Origin: Weissella uvarum
GTDB taxonomy: Bacteria > Bacillota > Bacilli > Lactobacillales > Lactobacillaceae
Reading direction: 5' to 3'
NCBI RefSeq assembly: GCF_016908785.1
Contig: NZ_JAFBEO010000005.1
Span: forward strand, 53,273 to 117,272
Length of the DNA: 64,000 nt
Below the pieces are notes generated by a model. The model worked only from the letters and a program-made list of their open reading frames with translations, was not told the origin of the DNA and made no database searches. Every line of letters starts with the position of its first letter. The stretch's first letter is position 1. A program made the translations under genes and the position numbers. Shown piece by piece: positions 35,364 to 44,344 of the stretch.

Positions 35364-35975
35364 TTAATAGTGACGTGACCGGGTCCGCAATGGAATACCC
35401 GAATTCAAATCACGTTGATCAGTATTGTAACTTGAAATATCAGGTTGCTTTGTAACACGGTAAAGATAACTCAATGGGCTGTAAAGCACAATGAAGAAAA
35501 TCAAATTCAACACAATCGTTGGGAATAGGTGAAAGACAACAAAGCTAAACAAATCTGAATTAGCCAAATTGATAATACCAAAAGCAAAATAATCATAAAA
35601 TAGGAAGGCACACATTGATAAGAACCATGTGACCATTGACCAACTCATTGTCGTTTGGACATAACGTTGAATCTTAGTAGCTAACCAGACCGTTAATGGG
35701 AAACCAATTGTCGCAATACCAATAATGCCCACATAGAAAATGTCAAACAACAAACCGCTTAGAAAGGCCATAATATAAATCAAGCGCATCCCAATCTGTT
35801 TCGTTGTTCCAGTTAAAATCGGCATCAAGATCACGAGAATACTAAGATAAGGACTCGCTGACATTGGCAATTTAAAAAGAACCCCGGCAAATTGTTGCGC
35901 AATTCCTCCGTCTAGGAAGACTGCTAAAATAACCAGGACTACATGTAGCCAAGATGTTCGTATATACTTCAACAT
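35364..35975 (-). CDS. mreD: Rod-shape-determining protein MreD
   Basis: 203-aa membrane protein with about five helices and a DGGIAQQF-type start as in MreD of lactobacilli (LHVVLVILAVFLDGGI; GLLFDIFYVGIIGIATIGFPL). It is part of the elongasome with MreB and MreC. It normally follows mreC directly; here proC and a carbonic-anhydrase gene lie between. Ribosome site GGAG eight bases upstream of ATG. Confidence 0.85.
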   Translation of the reverse strand: MLKYIRTSWLHVVLVILAVFLDGGIAQQFAGVLFKLPMSASPYLSILVILMPILTGTTKQIGMRLIYIMAFLSGLLFDIFYVGIIGIATIGFPLTVWLATKIQRYVQTTMSWSMVTWFLSMCAFLFYDYFAFGIINLANSDLFSFVVFHLFPTIVLNLIFFIVLYSPLSYLYRVTKQPDISSYNTDQRDLNSGIPLRTRSRHY

Positions 35976-36045
35976 ATTTTTTTCTCCAATGCCTGAATAC
36001 TTCTAACTACAAGCATATCCTCTAGAATCGTTTGCGTCAATTAAA

Positions 36046-36084
36046 AATAAAAAAGTTACAGAATCCTTGAAAATTCTGTAACTC
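36046..36084 (-). terminator. proC terminator
   Basis: GTTACAGAAT pairs with ATTCTGTAAC, followed by T6 on the minus strand. It isolates mreD from proC. Confidence 0.88.
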
Positions 36085-36106
36085 AGCATGTTTGAATATT
36101 TAAGAT

Positions 36107-36925
36107 TTACTTCTTCTTACCTAGGGCAATATCTTTGGCAACCGTTGCATCAACACCAGCAACAACATCTGAAATAAAGCCTTCGTCGATTAGTTCTAAC
36201 AAACCAGCAACTGTGGTTCCACCTGGTGAGCTAACCTTGTCAACCATTGTCCAAGCTGAATCATCGGTGTTTTCTAATGTCTTAGCACTACCAAGGACAG
36301 CTTGAGTAGCAATTTCATCAGCCATTGCCTTTGGCAAACCATGTTTAACACCAGCACGAGCAATACTATCAATAAACAAGAAGACATGGGCCGGCATACT
36401 TCCAGAAATAGCAGTGAAGGCTGAGAAATAATTTTCATCCAAAGCCCAAGCCTTACCGATCGTTTGGAACATGTTCAAAACAAATTCAACTTGCTCATCA
36501 GTCGCATACTTATTTCCTGTAACAGCTGAAGCCCCTTCTCCGACCATAACATTCATATTTGGCATAACACGAACGATTGCTTGCTTTTCGTTAGCACTAC
36601 CAACAGTTTCCAAAATTGAATCAGTTGATGTACCAGCAGCAATTGAAATCAACACCTTATCGTTGTCAGTCAGAGCATCTTTAATTTCATCCACAACGAC
36701 TGGGATAATATGTGGCTTAACACCTAACAAAATATAATCTGATGCAGCAACTAAGTCTGTAGCCGTTTCAACTGCATTGGCCCCAAGTTCTTCAGCCTTT
36801 GCCTTTGCAACTTCAAGAGTACGGTCATATAAGTTAATATCTTCTGGCTTTACATATCCAGCATCTGTGATTCCACTGATAATGGCATTGGCCATATTAC
36901 CAGTTCCAATAAATCCAATCTTCAT
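36107..36925 (-). CDS. proC: Pyrroline-5-carboxylate reductase
   Basis: 272-aa NAD(P)H-dependent enzyme making proline. The dinucleotide motif GFIGTGNMANAI is at the N-terminus and the ProC signature (VSSPGGTTVAGLLELIDEG) near the C-terminus. Monocistronic, with GGAGG upstream; no proBA is nearby. Confidence 0.95.
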   Translation of the reverse strand: MKIGFIGTGNMANAIISGITDAGYVKPEDINLYDRTLEVAKAKAEELGANAVETATDLVAASDYILLGVKPHIIPVVVDEIKDALTDNDKVLISIAAGTSTDSILETVGSANEKQAIVRVMPNMNVMVGEGASAVTGNKYATDEQVEFVLNMFQTIGKAWALDENYFSAFTAISGSMPAHVFLFIDSIARAGVKHGLPKAMADEIATQAVLGSAKTLENTDDSAWTMVDKVSSPGGTTVAGLLELIDEGFISDVVAGVDATVAKDIALGKKK

Positions 36926-37209
36926 GTGAAGATACCTCCAATTTTTAATTAAGTTAATCCTTAATCTCGATACCCTATTTTACCAAAGATATTCATACGA
37001 GAGCAATGCAAAAGGCACGTTTTTGTTAATATTTTGTGCATATTTTCACTTTTTTCTAATGCCGATTATTTTTAGAAATTCGTCTCTTTTTTTTATGAAA
37101 AAAATCATTGTCGTCATTAAATTCTGTTGTATTTTTTTATTTTTATAAAAATTGAATTTTGACGACTAGTATTGTAATTGATAGGCTTATTAGCAGGAGG
37201 AATGATACT

Positions 37210-37839
37210 ATGCCAAATTTAGATTACATTGATCAAGACCACTGGTCGTTCGTAAGTGGTCAACATCAGTCACCGGTTGCATTAGCACATCAAGCTGCAA
37301 CAGCCGATCCTGAACTAGCTGATCTTGAAATGCATTATGATGCACAAATTCGCTACGTTAGAGATACTGGCGCCAGCCTAGAGTTCGGCCTAAGTGGCAC
37401 AGCCCGCCTAAATCATCGCCAATTTGAAGTTGAACAAGCACACATACATACACCTGCCGAACACACGATTGATAACCATCAAGCACCGGCAGAGCTACAC
37501 TTTGTACATCATGCTCGCGATGGTCAGTTAGCCGTTATTGCAGTTCCAATTGAACTAGCCGACACTAATCCGGCCATGATGACTATTTTAGATGCTTTCC
37601 CGACCCAAGAAGCTTTTGAACTTTCAATTGCTCCTCTAATTCCTGAGAAACGCACCTATTTGCATTATTTGGGATCCTTAACGACGCCACCACTCACCGA
37701 GAATGTTGAATGGTACGTGCTTGATCATCCCATCCAAATTGACAAAGATCAATTAGAAGTCTTGCATCATTTTCACAATGGTAATAACCGTCAATTACAA
37801 CCATTAAATGATCGCATCATTGAATATCACCAAGACTAA
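37210..37839 (+). CDS. Alpha-class carbonic anhydrase
   Basis: 209-aa zinc enzyme interconverting CO2 and bicarbonate. Signature elements in order: DHWSFVSGQHQSPVAL, the HxH zinc pair (AHIHTPAEHTID), the third zinc His in AELHFVHH, and SLTTPPLTENVEWYVL. ATG at 37210 has AGGAGG nine bases upstream. No signal peptide is visible, unlike most alpha-class enzymes, so it is probably cytoplasmic. It is alone on the plus strand between mreC and proC. Confidence 0.93.
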   Translation: MPNLDYIDQDHWSFVSGQHQSPVALAHQAATADPELADLEMHYDAQIRYVRDTGASLEFGLSGTARLNHRQFEVEQAHIHTPAEHTIDNHQAPAELHFVHHARDGQLAVIAVPIELADTNPAMMTILDAFPTQEAFELSIAPLIPEKRTYLHYLGSLTTPPLTENVEWYVLDHPIQIDKDQLEVLHHFHNGNNRQLQPLNDRIIEYHQD

Positions 37840-37840
37840 A

Positions 37841-37872
37841 AAAAGCGATACCCAACGGTATCGCTTTTTTTA
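37841..37872. terminator. Bidirectional terminator between carbonic anhydrase and mreC
   Basis: AAAAAAAGCGATACC / GGTATCGCTTTTTTT, with T-runs in both directions, shared by the two convergent genes. Confidence 0.93.
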
Positions 37873-38721
37873 ACTTTCAGGAATTGCAACACTGACTGCA
37901 GGCGTATTATTAAAGTCTGCACCTGGTGTAACATAAATTGTACGAGTTAGACCGTAATCTGAATCTTCAACCTTAGCAACAGTTCCAATGAACAAACCAG
38001 ATGGTGTAATGCCACCAAGTCCACTCGTCGTCACAGGGTCACCAGGCTTCACCTTCACCTTAGATGTCACCTTACTCATAACAATTTCATTCTTCGTTTG
38101 ATCAAACTTTGAGACAATTCCATCTACTGTTTCCTTTGAACCATTCGTAACCCGAATAGCAAAGCGATCAGCAGTTTGACTATTATCAGAAAGTAACTCA
38201 ACTTTGGCACTAGTCGTATCAACTTCAGAAATACGACCAATCATACCACCGGCCCCCATCACTGACATATGCTTTTTCAAGCCAGCATTTGAACCACGGT
38301 TAATAATTAACTGTGATTGCCAGTTGTTTGGTGAGCGGGAAATAACTGACGCATTAACTAAACGATAGTCAGTCATTGTTTTATCAATCTTAAGTTGCTT
38401 CTTAAGAGCTTCATTTTCTTTTTGTTCAGTCTGCAATTGCACTTGGACACCTGCTAGCTGATCAACCTTTTTATTTAAGCGCTCATTTTCTTCATACACA
38501 TCAAACATTTGTGTCAATGCATTATAAGAGTTTCCGACCGCTTTAACCGGAGACGTAACCACTTCTGAAACCCACGTTGAAACGTCTGAAGCAATCCGCA
38601 TGGGAAGCGCTGGCTTTTCTTGTGAACCACGGGCACGTGAACTAAAGGTCAACACACCAATTGTGACAATTACAACCACAACAAAAACTACTAGCCGCCG
38701 TGATGTTAGTAATTTCTTCAT
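37870..38721 (-). CDS. mreC: Rod-shape-determining protein MreC
   Basis: 283-aa bitopic protein: N-terminal helix (RLVVFVVVVIVTIGVLTF), coiled coil (about 75-110), then the extracellular beta-barrel domain (VISRSPNNWQSQLIINRGSNAGL; MIGRISEV; GDPVTTSGLGGITPSGLFIG). Cotranscribed with mreB. An imperfect hairpin (ACGCC...GGCGT) sits in the 79-bp mreB-mreC gap. Confidence 0.95.
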   Translation of the reverse strand: MKKLLTSRRLVVFVVVVIVTIGVLTFSSRARGSQEKPALPMRIASDVSTWVSEVVTSPVKAVGNSYNALTQMFDVYEENERLNKKVDQLAGVQVQLQTEQKENEALKKQLKIDKTMTDYRLVNASVISRSPNNWQSQLIINRGSNAGLKKHMSVMGAGGMIGRISEVDTTSAKVELLSDNSQTADRFAIRVTNGSKETVDGIVSKFDQTKNEIVMSKVTSKVKVKPGDPVTTSGLGGITPSGLFIGTVAKVEDSDYGLTRTIYVTPGADFNNTPAVSVAIPES

Positions 38722-38800
38722 TGTGCAGAATCCTTTCTTACTATTGTTCTAACAAATAAATAACGCCTCACCGAAATTGGCGCGGCGTCAATATCATGTA

Positions 38801-39814
38801 CTAGTTATTTTTTAAAACATCGATTGATTTCAATGCTTCCCCTGTTCCAAGGGCAACTGCATCCAATGGTTCTGGTGCAACAAATACAGGCACCTTGGTT
38901 GCTTCTGCAATGACCTTATCAATGTCCTTCAATAACGCTCCACCACCGGTCAAAACAATTCCGTGGTCGATAACATCAGCAGCAATTTCAGGTGATGTTT
39001 CTTCCAACGTCTCTTTAATTGCCACGATGATTTCTTCAATAACATCATGAATAGCAATCGCAATGTCCTTAGCAGGTACTTCAATGGTCTTTGGCAAACC
39101 GGTTACCAAATCACGACCACGAGCGCTAACGCTTTCAAGTTGATCCGCATTTTCAATGCTTGCAGAACCAACTTCCATCTTCAAACGTTCAGCAGTTTGC
39201 TCACCAATCAATACAGAATAATTCTTACGAATATAATTCATAATTGATTCGTCCATTGTATCACCAGCCATTCGAATTGAACGTGATGAAACAATATCAC
39301 CTAGTGAAATCGTTGCAATATCAGAGGTACCACCACCAAGGTCAGCAACCATTGAACCAGTTGGTTCGTTAACTGGCAAACCAGCTCCAATAGCTGCCGC
39401 AAATGGTTCTTCCAAAACATAAGCATCACGCGCTCCAGCTACACGAGCAGCATCAATCACGGCGCGACGCTCAACAGCTGTCACACCAGATGGTACCCCA
39501 ATTGTGACATATGGCTTAGAGTTATTACCGCGTGAACCACCTAGGGCCTTTTCCAAGTAATACTTAAGCATAGCAACAGTCGTTTCATAGTCAGCAATTA
39601 CACCATCGCGCATTGGGCGAATGGCCTTAATGCTAACTGGCGTCCGTCCTAACATTTCTTTTGCTTCTTGACCAACAGCGACAATGTCGTTGGTTTTTGT
39701 GTTGCAAGCCACAACTGATGGCTCACGAAGCACGATTCCTTTACCTTCAATATAAACTAAGGTATTGGCCGTACCTAAGTCAATTCCTACATTATGAGTT
39801 CCAAATGAAAACAC
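38801..39814 (-). CDS. mreB: Rod-shape-determining protein MreB
   Basis: Actin-like filament protein guiding lateral wall synthesis. Phosphate loops [13 protein letters not shown] and [17 protein letters not shown], adenosine loop [15 protein letters not shown]. The start is GTG at 39814 behind AAAGGG. An extended -10 (TGCTAAAAT; TAAAAT at 39899-39894) lies upstream of it. 337 aa, normal. Confidence 0.97.
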   Translation of the reverse strand: MFSFGTHNVGIDLGTANTLVYIEGKGIVLREPSVVACNTKTNDIVAVGQEAKEMLGRTPVSIKAIRPMRDGVIADYETTVAMLKYYLEKALGGSRGNNSKPYVTIGVPSGVTAVERRAVIDAARVAGARDAYVLEEPFAAAIGAGLPVNEPTGSMVADLGGGTSDIATISLGDIVSSRSIRMAGDTMDESIMNYIRKNYSVLIGEQTAERLKMEVGSASIENADQLESVSARGRDLVTGLPKTIEVPAKDIAIAIHDVIEEIIVAIKETLEETSPEIAADVIDHGIVLTGGGALLKDIDKVIAEATKVPVFVAPEPLDAVALGTGEALKSIDVLKNN

Positions 39815-39920
39815 GGCTTTTATCCCTTTTCTCTTAGATTTTAATTTTAATAATAATCAGGGCAATCCGTCTTGATTACCTTTAATGTTACTAATTTTAG
39901 CACAAATCAGTACAACTCGT

Positions 39921-40331
39921 CTAGGCGTCAAGCAAGCTTTGTAAAGTTATTTCATGCCACAAATTAGAGTGTCGATAACTGCGGTAACCTTGTTTTGAAA
40001 CGATTAAAAAATCAAAAAAATTTATCAACATCAACGCACTACAACATTGGTATTGTTGTAATACCAACTGATCGCCATTAGAGGCACTTAGATTACCACT
40101 TGGGTGATTATGAATCATCATAAAACCATAGGCATTCACGGCAATCAAATGTCGGAACACGTCACGCGGATGGATGGCAACTTGATTCAAAGTCCCACGC
40201 GCAATCAACTGTTCATCTAGTAAATTGAGTTGCGTATCAACAGCTAAAATCCAACACTCTTCTTGTGGTCGATAACCATAACGTTCAACCGCATAGTTAC
40301 CCACTGTTTCAACTGATTGCATCTTGCGCAT
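39921..40331 (-). CDS. radC: RadC-like JAB/JAMM-domain protein, N-terminally short
   Basis: 136 aa from ATG at 40331 (GAGGGGT upstream). The JAMM metal motif is intact (HNHPSGNLSASNGD, HxH plus S and D). RadC proteins are usually about 220 aa with an N-terminal helix-hairpin-helix region, which is missing here; no remnant is visible upstream. RadC function is unresolved in general. Confidence 0.85.
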   Translation of the reverse strand: MRKMQSVETVGNYAVERYGYRPQEECWILAVDTQLNLLDEQLIARGTLNQVAIHPRDVFRHLIAVNAYGFMMIHNHPSGNLSASNGDQLVLQQYQCCSALMLINFFDFLIVSKQGYRSYRHSNLWHEITLQSLLDA

Positions 40332-40397
40332 CTTATTACCCCTCAACTTTATGGTTCAAAATAAAGAGGCCTTTTTCCCAATTTTTTATAAAAATGA

Positions 40398-40426
40398 TTG
40401 GCTTTTAAGTTTGAAGCGACTACACT
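40398..40426 (+). promoter_or_regulatory. Promoter of the VOC-domain gene
   Basis: TTGGCT (40398-40403), 17 bp, TACACT (40421-40426), 34 bp before the ATG. Confidence 0.65.
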
Positions 40427-40460
40427 AATTACACAAACACATTCAGAAAGAAGGTTTTTT

Positions 40461-40817
40461 ATGCGCGTTTCTGCTTTTTCAAACGATGAAATTCCCGTCT
40501 TAAATCAAGAACGAGCTGTTCGTTTCTACCGTGAAGTTTTTGATTTACCTGCTACTTTTACAGCCCACGAGCAGAGCCATTTATCATTTCTTGGCAAGCT
40601 AATTCACTTCCCACTAAAAGATGCTACCACTTTTAACCCAATTGCGTTAAAAGTTAAGGTTAACGACACTCCTGAAGATATCACCAATCATCTCATTAAT
40701 TATGAAGTTCCACAAACCCAACCAGTCGAACAACGCGATGGGCAGACGATTTTCCATATCGCGGATTTTGAAGGTAACCAAATCCAGCTCATTACAAATA
40801 AAAACACCAAGTCATAA
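40461..40817 (+). CDS. VOC/glyoxalase-fold protein
   Basis: 118 aa from ATG at 40461 (GAAAGAAGG upstream). The two beta-alpha-beta-beta-beta units of the vicinal-oxygen-chelate fold are suggested by ERAVRFYREVFDLPATF and the closing IFHIADFEGNQIQLIT. Members include glyoxalases, dioxygenases and resistance proteins; the substrate cannot be assigned. Own promoter and terminator. Confidence 0.8.
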   Translation: MRVSAFSNDEIPVLNQERAVRFYREVFDLPATFTAHEQSHLSFLGKLIHFPLKDATTFNPIALKVKVNDTPEDITNHLINYEVPQTQPVEQRDGQTIFHIADFEGNQIQLITNKNTKS

Positions 40818-40837
40818 AAGACTTGGTGTTTTTTTAT
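40802..40837. terminator. Bidirectional terminator (VOC gene / fluoride channel operon)
   Basis: AAACACCAAGTC pairs with GACTTGGTGTTT around six bases, followed by a T-run. Confidence 0.9.
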
Positions 40838-41208
40838 CAAATTAATTGTCCCAATAAACGACCAATTTGAAAACAAATTAAGCCACCAATCATTAGAATA
40901 ATGAATTGTAACAGGGCATGGCTTCGCTCTCCTGACACTTCTAAGCCATCTGCTAGACTAACCATTGGCGCCGAAAAAGTTGAAAACCCACCTAGAATTC
41001 CAGTAGCCCAAAAAGTATGAGTTTGCATCGGCGCATAACCAATTAATACACCCGCGAAAAAAGCGACCGCCAAATTGATTGCTAAAACCATTAAAGGTTC
41101 TAACATATCTGAGAAATGACGCGCCAACTCTAATAATGCAAAGCGTAGCATTGAACCAATTGCAGCTCCGCATCCAGCGATTAACATTAATTTCATCGCT
41201 ACTAGCAT
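40837..41208 (-). CDS. crcB2: Fluoride channel FluC/CrcB, subunit 2
   Basis: 123-aa, four-helix protein. N-terminal GCGAAIGSMLRF is the FluC start and ILGGFSTFSAPMVS contains the conserved helix-break region (GGFSTFS). Such channels expel fluoride; paired genes form a heterodimer of opposite topology. It overlaps the upstream crcB gene by one base. Confidence 0.93.
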   Translation of the reverse strand: MLVAMKLMLIAGCGAAIGSMLRFALLELARHFSDMLEPLMVLAINLAVAFFAGVLIGYAPMQTHTFWATGILGGFSTFSAPMVSLADGLEVSGERSHALLQFIILMIGGLICFQIGRLLGQLI

Positions 41209-41579
41209 TACCGAGCCACCTCCTTACCAAGGTAGCGGGCCAAATAAACCATCGCAACACTACCAATGATTGATATCAATCCATAACCAAGGCCTGTCCA
41301 AAAAGTAAATTCAGTGCTTAATTCCGTAATCAACGTTGCATAGGTGGTATACGCACCTAAAATGCCAACTGAGACAAAATCTAATAAAATTTGCGGTACA
41401 TGTCCATAGCGAGCCGCAATTGTTGTTACCAAAACTGATAGGAATGTGCCCGTTAAATTAATTACCAAAGTACCTAAAGGCAGATGTGGTTGATTCAACA
41501 AAAAAGAAATTAGCTCGCGCATGATGCCCCCAATAAAGCCACCAACTGCCACAGCCATAAAGCGTTGCCAATACTTCAT
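41208..41579 (-). CDS. crcB1: Fluoride channel FluC/CrcB, subunit 1
   Basis: 123-aa FluC homologue (GGFIGGIMRELIS, GTLVINLTGTFL, GILGAYTTYATLITE). It lies 23 bp after trpZ with AAGGAGG in the gap. No promoter, terminator or fluoride riboswitch is visible between them, so it is probably cotranscribed with trpXYZ. Confidence 0.93.
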   Translation of the reverse strand: MKYWQRFMAVAVGGFIGGIMRELISFLLNQPHLPLGTLVINLTGTFLSVLVTTIAARYGHVPQILLDFVSVGILGAYTTYATLITELSTEFTFWTGLGYGLISIIGSVAMVYLARYLGKEVAR

Positions 41580-41602
41580 TTTTCCTCCTTGATAAAACTT
41601 AA

Positions 41603-42370
41603 TTAATAGCGATTAAAGAAAGTTAACATCTCTTCAATCGTTAATGCGTCTTTTTCTGCACCCGTTACATCCATTGCAATCCGTCCATTCGACATCACCA
41701 ATAAACGATCTCCGTATTGCAAAGCATCTGACAAATTATGAGTTATCATCATTGCTGTTAAATGCGCTTTTTTAATTTGCGCATCCGTCAAAGCCATCAG
41801 TTGCGCACTAGTCTTAGGATCTAGCGCTGCTGTATGCTCATCAAGCAATAAGAGTTCAGGTGTTTTTTCTGTAGCCATTAAAAAGGCCAATGCTTGGCGT
41901 TGACCACCGGAAAGTTGACCAGTGGGTACATCCAAACGATCAGCAAGACCATTTCCCATCTGGTCAGCAATTTCACGTAGTTCAGCCCGCTTTTTTTCAG
42001 TTAAGCCTCGTGAACGTAACCGGCGTTTTTCCCCGCGACGTTCAGCCAACAATAAATTTTCAGCAACCGTCATACGTGGAGCGGTTCCTAATTTTGGATC
42101 TTGAAATACCCGTGCTAATTCTTTCGTACGTTCCGTCTCACCTAAATAAGTCACATCTTGGCCGCCTAAGTAAATTTGGCCACTCGTTAAAGCCAAACTA
42201 CCGGCAATCACATTAAATAGTGTTGATTTTCCAGCCCCATTTGACCCTAAAACAGTCACAAAATCTCCGGAGTTAACTGTTAAATTAACATGGTCCAAAA
42301 TTGTTTTTTCTTCTGCAGTCGCCTGATTCACAACCACAGTTGCATCAATTAGTTGTAATTTTGTTTCCAT
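41603..42370 (-). CDS. trpZ: Tryptophan ABC transporter ATP-binding protein TrpZ
   Basis: 255 aa with Walker A (GSNGAGKSTL), signature (LSGGQRQALAFLMA) and Walker B (LLLLDEHTAALDP). The Glu-His after the Walker B Asp and the overall sequence match the COG1101 family that accompanies TrpX/TrpY binding-protein systems. Two bases after trpY. Confidence 0.88.
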   Translation of the reverse strand: METKLQLIDATVVVNQATAEEKTILDHVNLTVNSGDFVTVLGSNGAGKSTLFNVIAGSLALTSGQIYLGGQDVTYLGETERTKELARVFQDPKLGTAPRMTVAENLLLAERRGEKRRLRSRGLTEKKRAELREIADQMGNGLADRLDVPTGQLSGGQRQALAFLMATEKTPELLLLDEHTAALDPKTSAQLMALTDAQIKKAHLTAMMITHNLSDALQYGDRLLVMSNGRIAMDVTGAEKDALTIEEMLTFFNRY

Positions 42371-42372
42371 GC

Positions 42373-43272
42373 CTAATTCCTCTCTTTAAGTCTCAAGTTA
42401 AGTCGTTGGCCTAGATTTGGTAACATCAATGCCAAGCCCAAAATAACTGCACTAACTAATTTCAAGTCATCAGCATCGAATCCAATTGCTAATACCAACA
42501 CTAAGACAAAGCGATAAATAATTGAACCGAATACGACTGTAATCAAACGATCTGTTAGACTCATATCTCCAGAAAAAACAACTTCACCGATAATAATTGA
42601 AGCTAATGCAACGACAATGGTACCAACTCCCATATTCACATCGGAAAAGCCATTATTTTGAGCAACTAAAGCACCGCCGAGTCCAATTAGCCCATTCGCT
42701 AACATCAAGCCCATAATTGTCATGGCATCTGTATTAATCCCTAATGACCGTGACATATTCGCATTATCACCAGTTGCAATAAAAGCTTGGCCTAGTTCTG
42801 TCTTCAAAAATAGTGCTACTAAAGTCACGATAATGGTAATGAGCACGGCCCCAATCAAAATCACACTTAGGTTATTAGGCAAAAAGCCCAATAATGGCGT
42901 ATGGAACAATGTTGGCAAATTCAAAAGCGAACGGTTGGACTGGCCCATAATCCGTAAATTAATGGAATAAATCGCCGTCATCGTTAAAATTCCAGCCAAG
43001 AGAATTGGTACCTTGCCCTTGGTATACAATAATCCAGTTACTAAACCAGCTAAGGCTCCCGCCAAGGTTCCAAATAAAGTTGCCATTATCGGTGACACAC
43101 CATTTGAAATGCTTGTAACAGCTACCGCTGCCCCTAATGGAAAAGTCCCCTCAACTGTCATATCAGGAAAATCTAAAATTCTAAATGTTAAAAAGAGTCC
43201 GATCCCTAAAGGTGCCCATAGGAACCCTTGCCCAATTGCTGATAATATCATTCCCATATTACTTATCTCCAC
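42373..43272 (-). CDS. trpY: Tryptophan ABC transporter permease TrpY
   Basis: 299-aa branched-chain-like permease (COG4120 type) with eight or more helices; RILDFPDMTVEGTFPLGAAVAV and GFSDVNMGVGTIVVALASIIIGE are typical. Its start overlaps the trpX stop by 14 bp, indicating translational coupling. Confidence 0.88.
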   Translation of the reverse strand: MEISNMGMILSAIGQGFLWAPLGIGLFLTFRILDFPDMTVEGTFPLGAAVAVTSISNGVSPIMATLFGTLAGALAGLVTGLLYTKGKVPILLAGILTMTAIYSINLRIMGQSNRSLLNLPTLFHTPLLGFLPNNLSVILIGAVLITIIVTLVALFLKTELGQAFIATGDNANMSRSLGINTDAMTIMGLMLANGLIGLGGALVAQNNGFSDVNMGVGTIVVALASIIIGEVVFSGDMSLTDRLITVVFGSIIYRFVLVLVLAIGFDADDLKLVSAVILGLALMLPNLGQRLNLRLKERN

Positions 43273-44254
43273 CTACTTCTTTTGCATTTTGGTATTCTTT
43301 TGGAATGTGCACACCCATCTGCATAGCCTGCTTGCGATTGACCACAACCCGACCAGTCTTGACCGATTCAACAGGTAAATCATGTGGCTTTTTACCCTTT
43401 AGTTCTTGCACAATCATCTTACCAGTCATTACACCAAGTTCGTGCTGATTAATTGAGCTGGCCGCCACACCACCTGCTGATACCATCGTATCAACGGTTG
43501 GAAATACCGGTACTTTTTGTGCATTCGTATTTTTAATTAATGTGGGCATTGCTCCAGCAATCGTATTGTCGGTCGGTACGAAGACCGCATCGACTTGATG
43601 ATTAGCTACCATCTGTTGACTGGTTTGATTCAAATCATTTGATGAAGAAATTGAATAGGCTTTCACCTTAATGCCGGCTGCACTCGCCAACTTAATCATG
43701 CGTTTAGCTTCAGATGAGGCTGAATCGTCAGAAGAAGTATAAATAACCCCCATCGTTTTCATTTGTGGTACGAAATTACGCATCAGCTTAAGCTGTTGCT
43801 TTAAAGGTGCTTTATCCGAAACTCCAGTAACATTGCCATTTGGTCTTTGTTCATTCGTCAACAACTTACTTCCCACCGGATCCGTCACCGCCGAGAATAT
43901 GACTGGTTGATTTTGAACCGTATTAGCCAATGCCACGGCCGCAGGTGTCGCAATGCCAACTGAAATAGTCGCATGTTCATCAGAAAAACGTGTTGCCATT
44001 GTTTTCAAATTTGACTGATCACCTTGTGCATTTTGATAATCAATTTTAATATTTTTTCCATTGTGATAACCATTACGCGCTAATTCATCATCAATTCCCT
44101 GATGAATGGCATCTAACGCAGGATGCTTAACGTACTGTAAAATTCCCACAGTTGGGACTTTATTTTGATCGTTTTGTTGTTTTAACTCCATACCGCCCGC
44201 AAAGACAGTTATACCAATTAAGAGTGCCATCCCGACTGCTACTTTTTTATTCAT
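43259..44254 (-). CDS. trpX: Tryptophan ABC transporter binding protein TrpX
   Basis: 331-aa COG2984-family binding protein, closely resembling streptococcal TrpX in outline (VGILQYVKHPALDAIHQGIDDEL; VGIATPAAVALAN; VIFSAVTDPVGSKL; VFVPTDNTIAGAMPT; QHELGVMTGKMIVQELKGKKP). The N-terminus is hydrophobic but has no lipobox cysteine. Tryptophan as ligand is supported by the family and by the Trp-codon attenuator upstream. RBS is weak (GAGTGAGATAAG). Confidence 0.9.
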   Translation of the reverse strand: MNKKVAVGMALLIGITVFAGGMELKQQNDQNKVPTVGILQYVKHPALDAIHQGIDDELARNGYHNGKNIKIDYQNAQGDQSNLKTMATRFSDEHATISVGIATPAAVALANTVQNQPVIFSAVTDPVGSKLLTNEQRPNGNVTGVSDKAPLKQQLKLMRNFVPQMKTMGVIYTSSDDSASSEAKRMIKLASAAGIKVKAYSISSSNDLNQTSQQMVANHQVDAVFVPTDNTIAGAMPTLIKNTNAQKVPVFPTVDTMVSAGGVAASSINQHELGVMTGKMIVQELKGKKPHDLPVESVKTGRVVVNRKQAMQMGVHIPKEYQNAKEVGGDK

Positions 44255-44300
44255 CTTATCTCACTCCTCTACCACTTCATCCCTAAATCTGCCCCATATT

Positions 44301-44343
44301 AAACAAAAAGCCATAAGTTGACTGTGCTTAGTCCCCTTATGGC
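44301..44343 (-). terminator. Second intrinsic terminator in the trpX leader
   Basis: GCCATAAG pairs with CTTATGGC across an 18-nt interior with an inner GACT/AGTC pairing, followed by TTTTTGTTT on the minus strand. It lies between the attenuator terminator and trpX, so transcripts that pass the first must pass this one too. Confidence 0.75.
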
Positions 44344-44344
44344 A

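Noticed and set aside
41580..41603. Fluoride riboswitch before crcB
   Set aside because: The gap is only 23 bp with no crcB-motif sequence.
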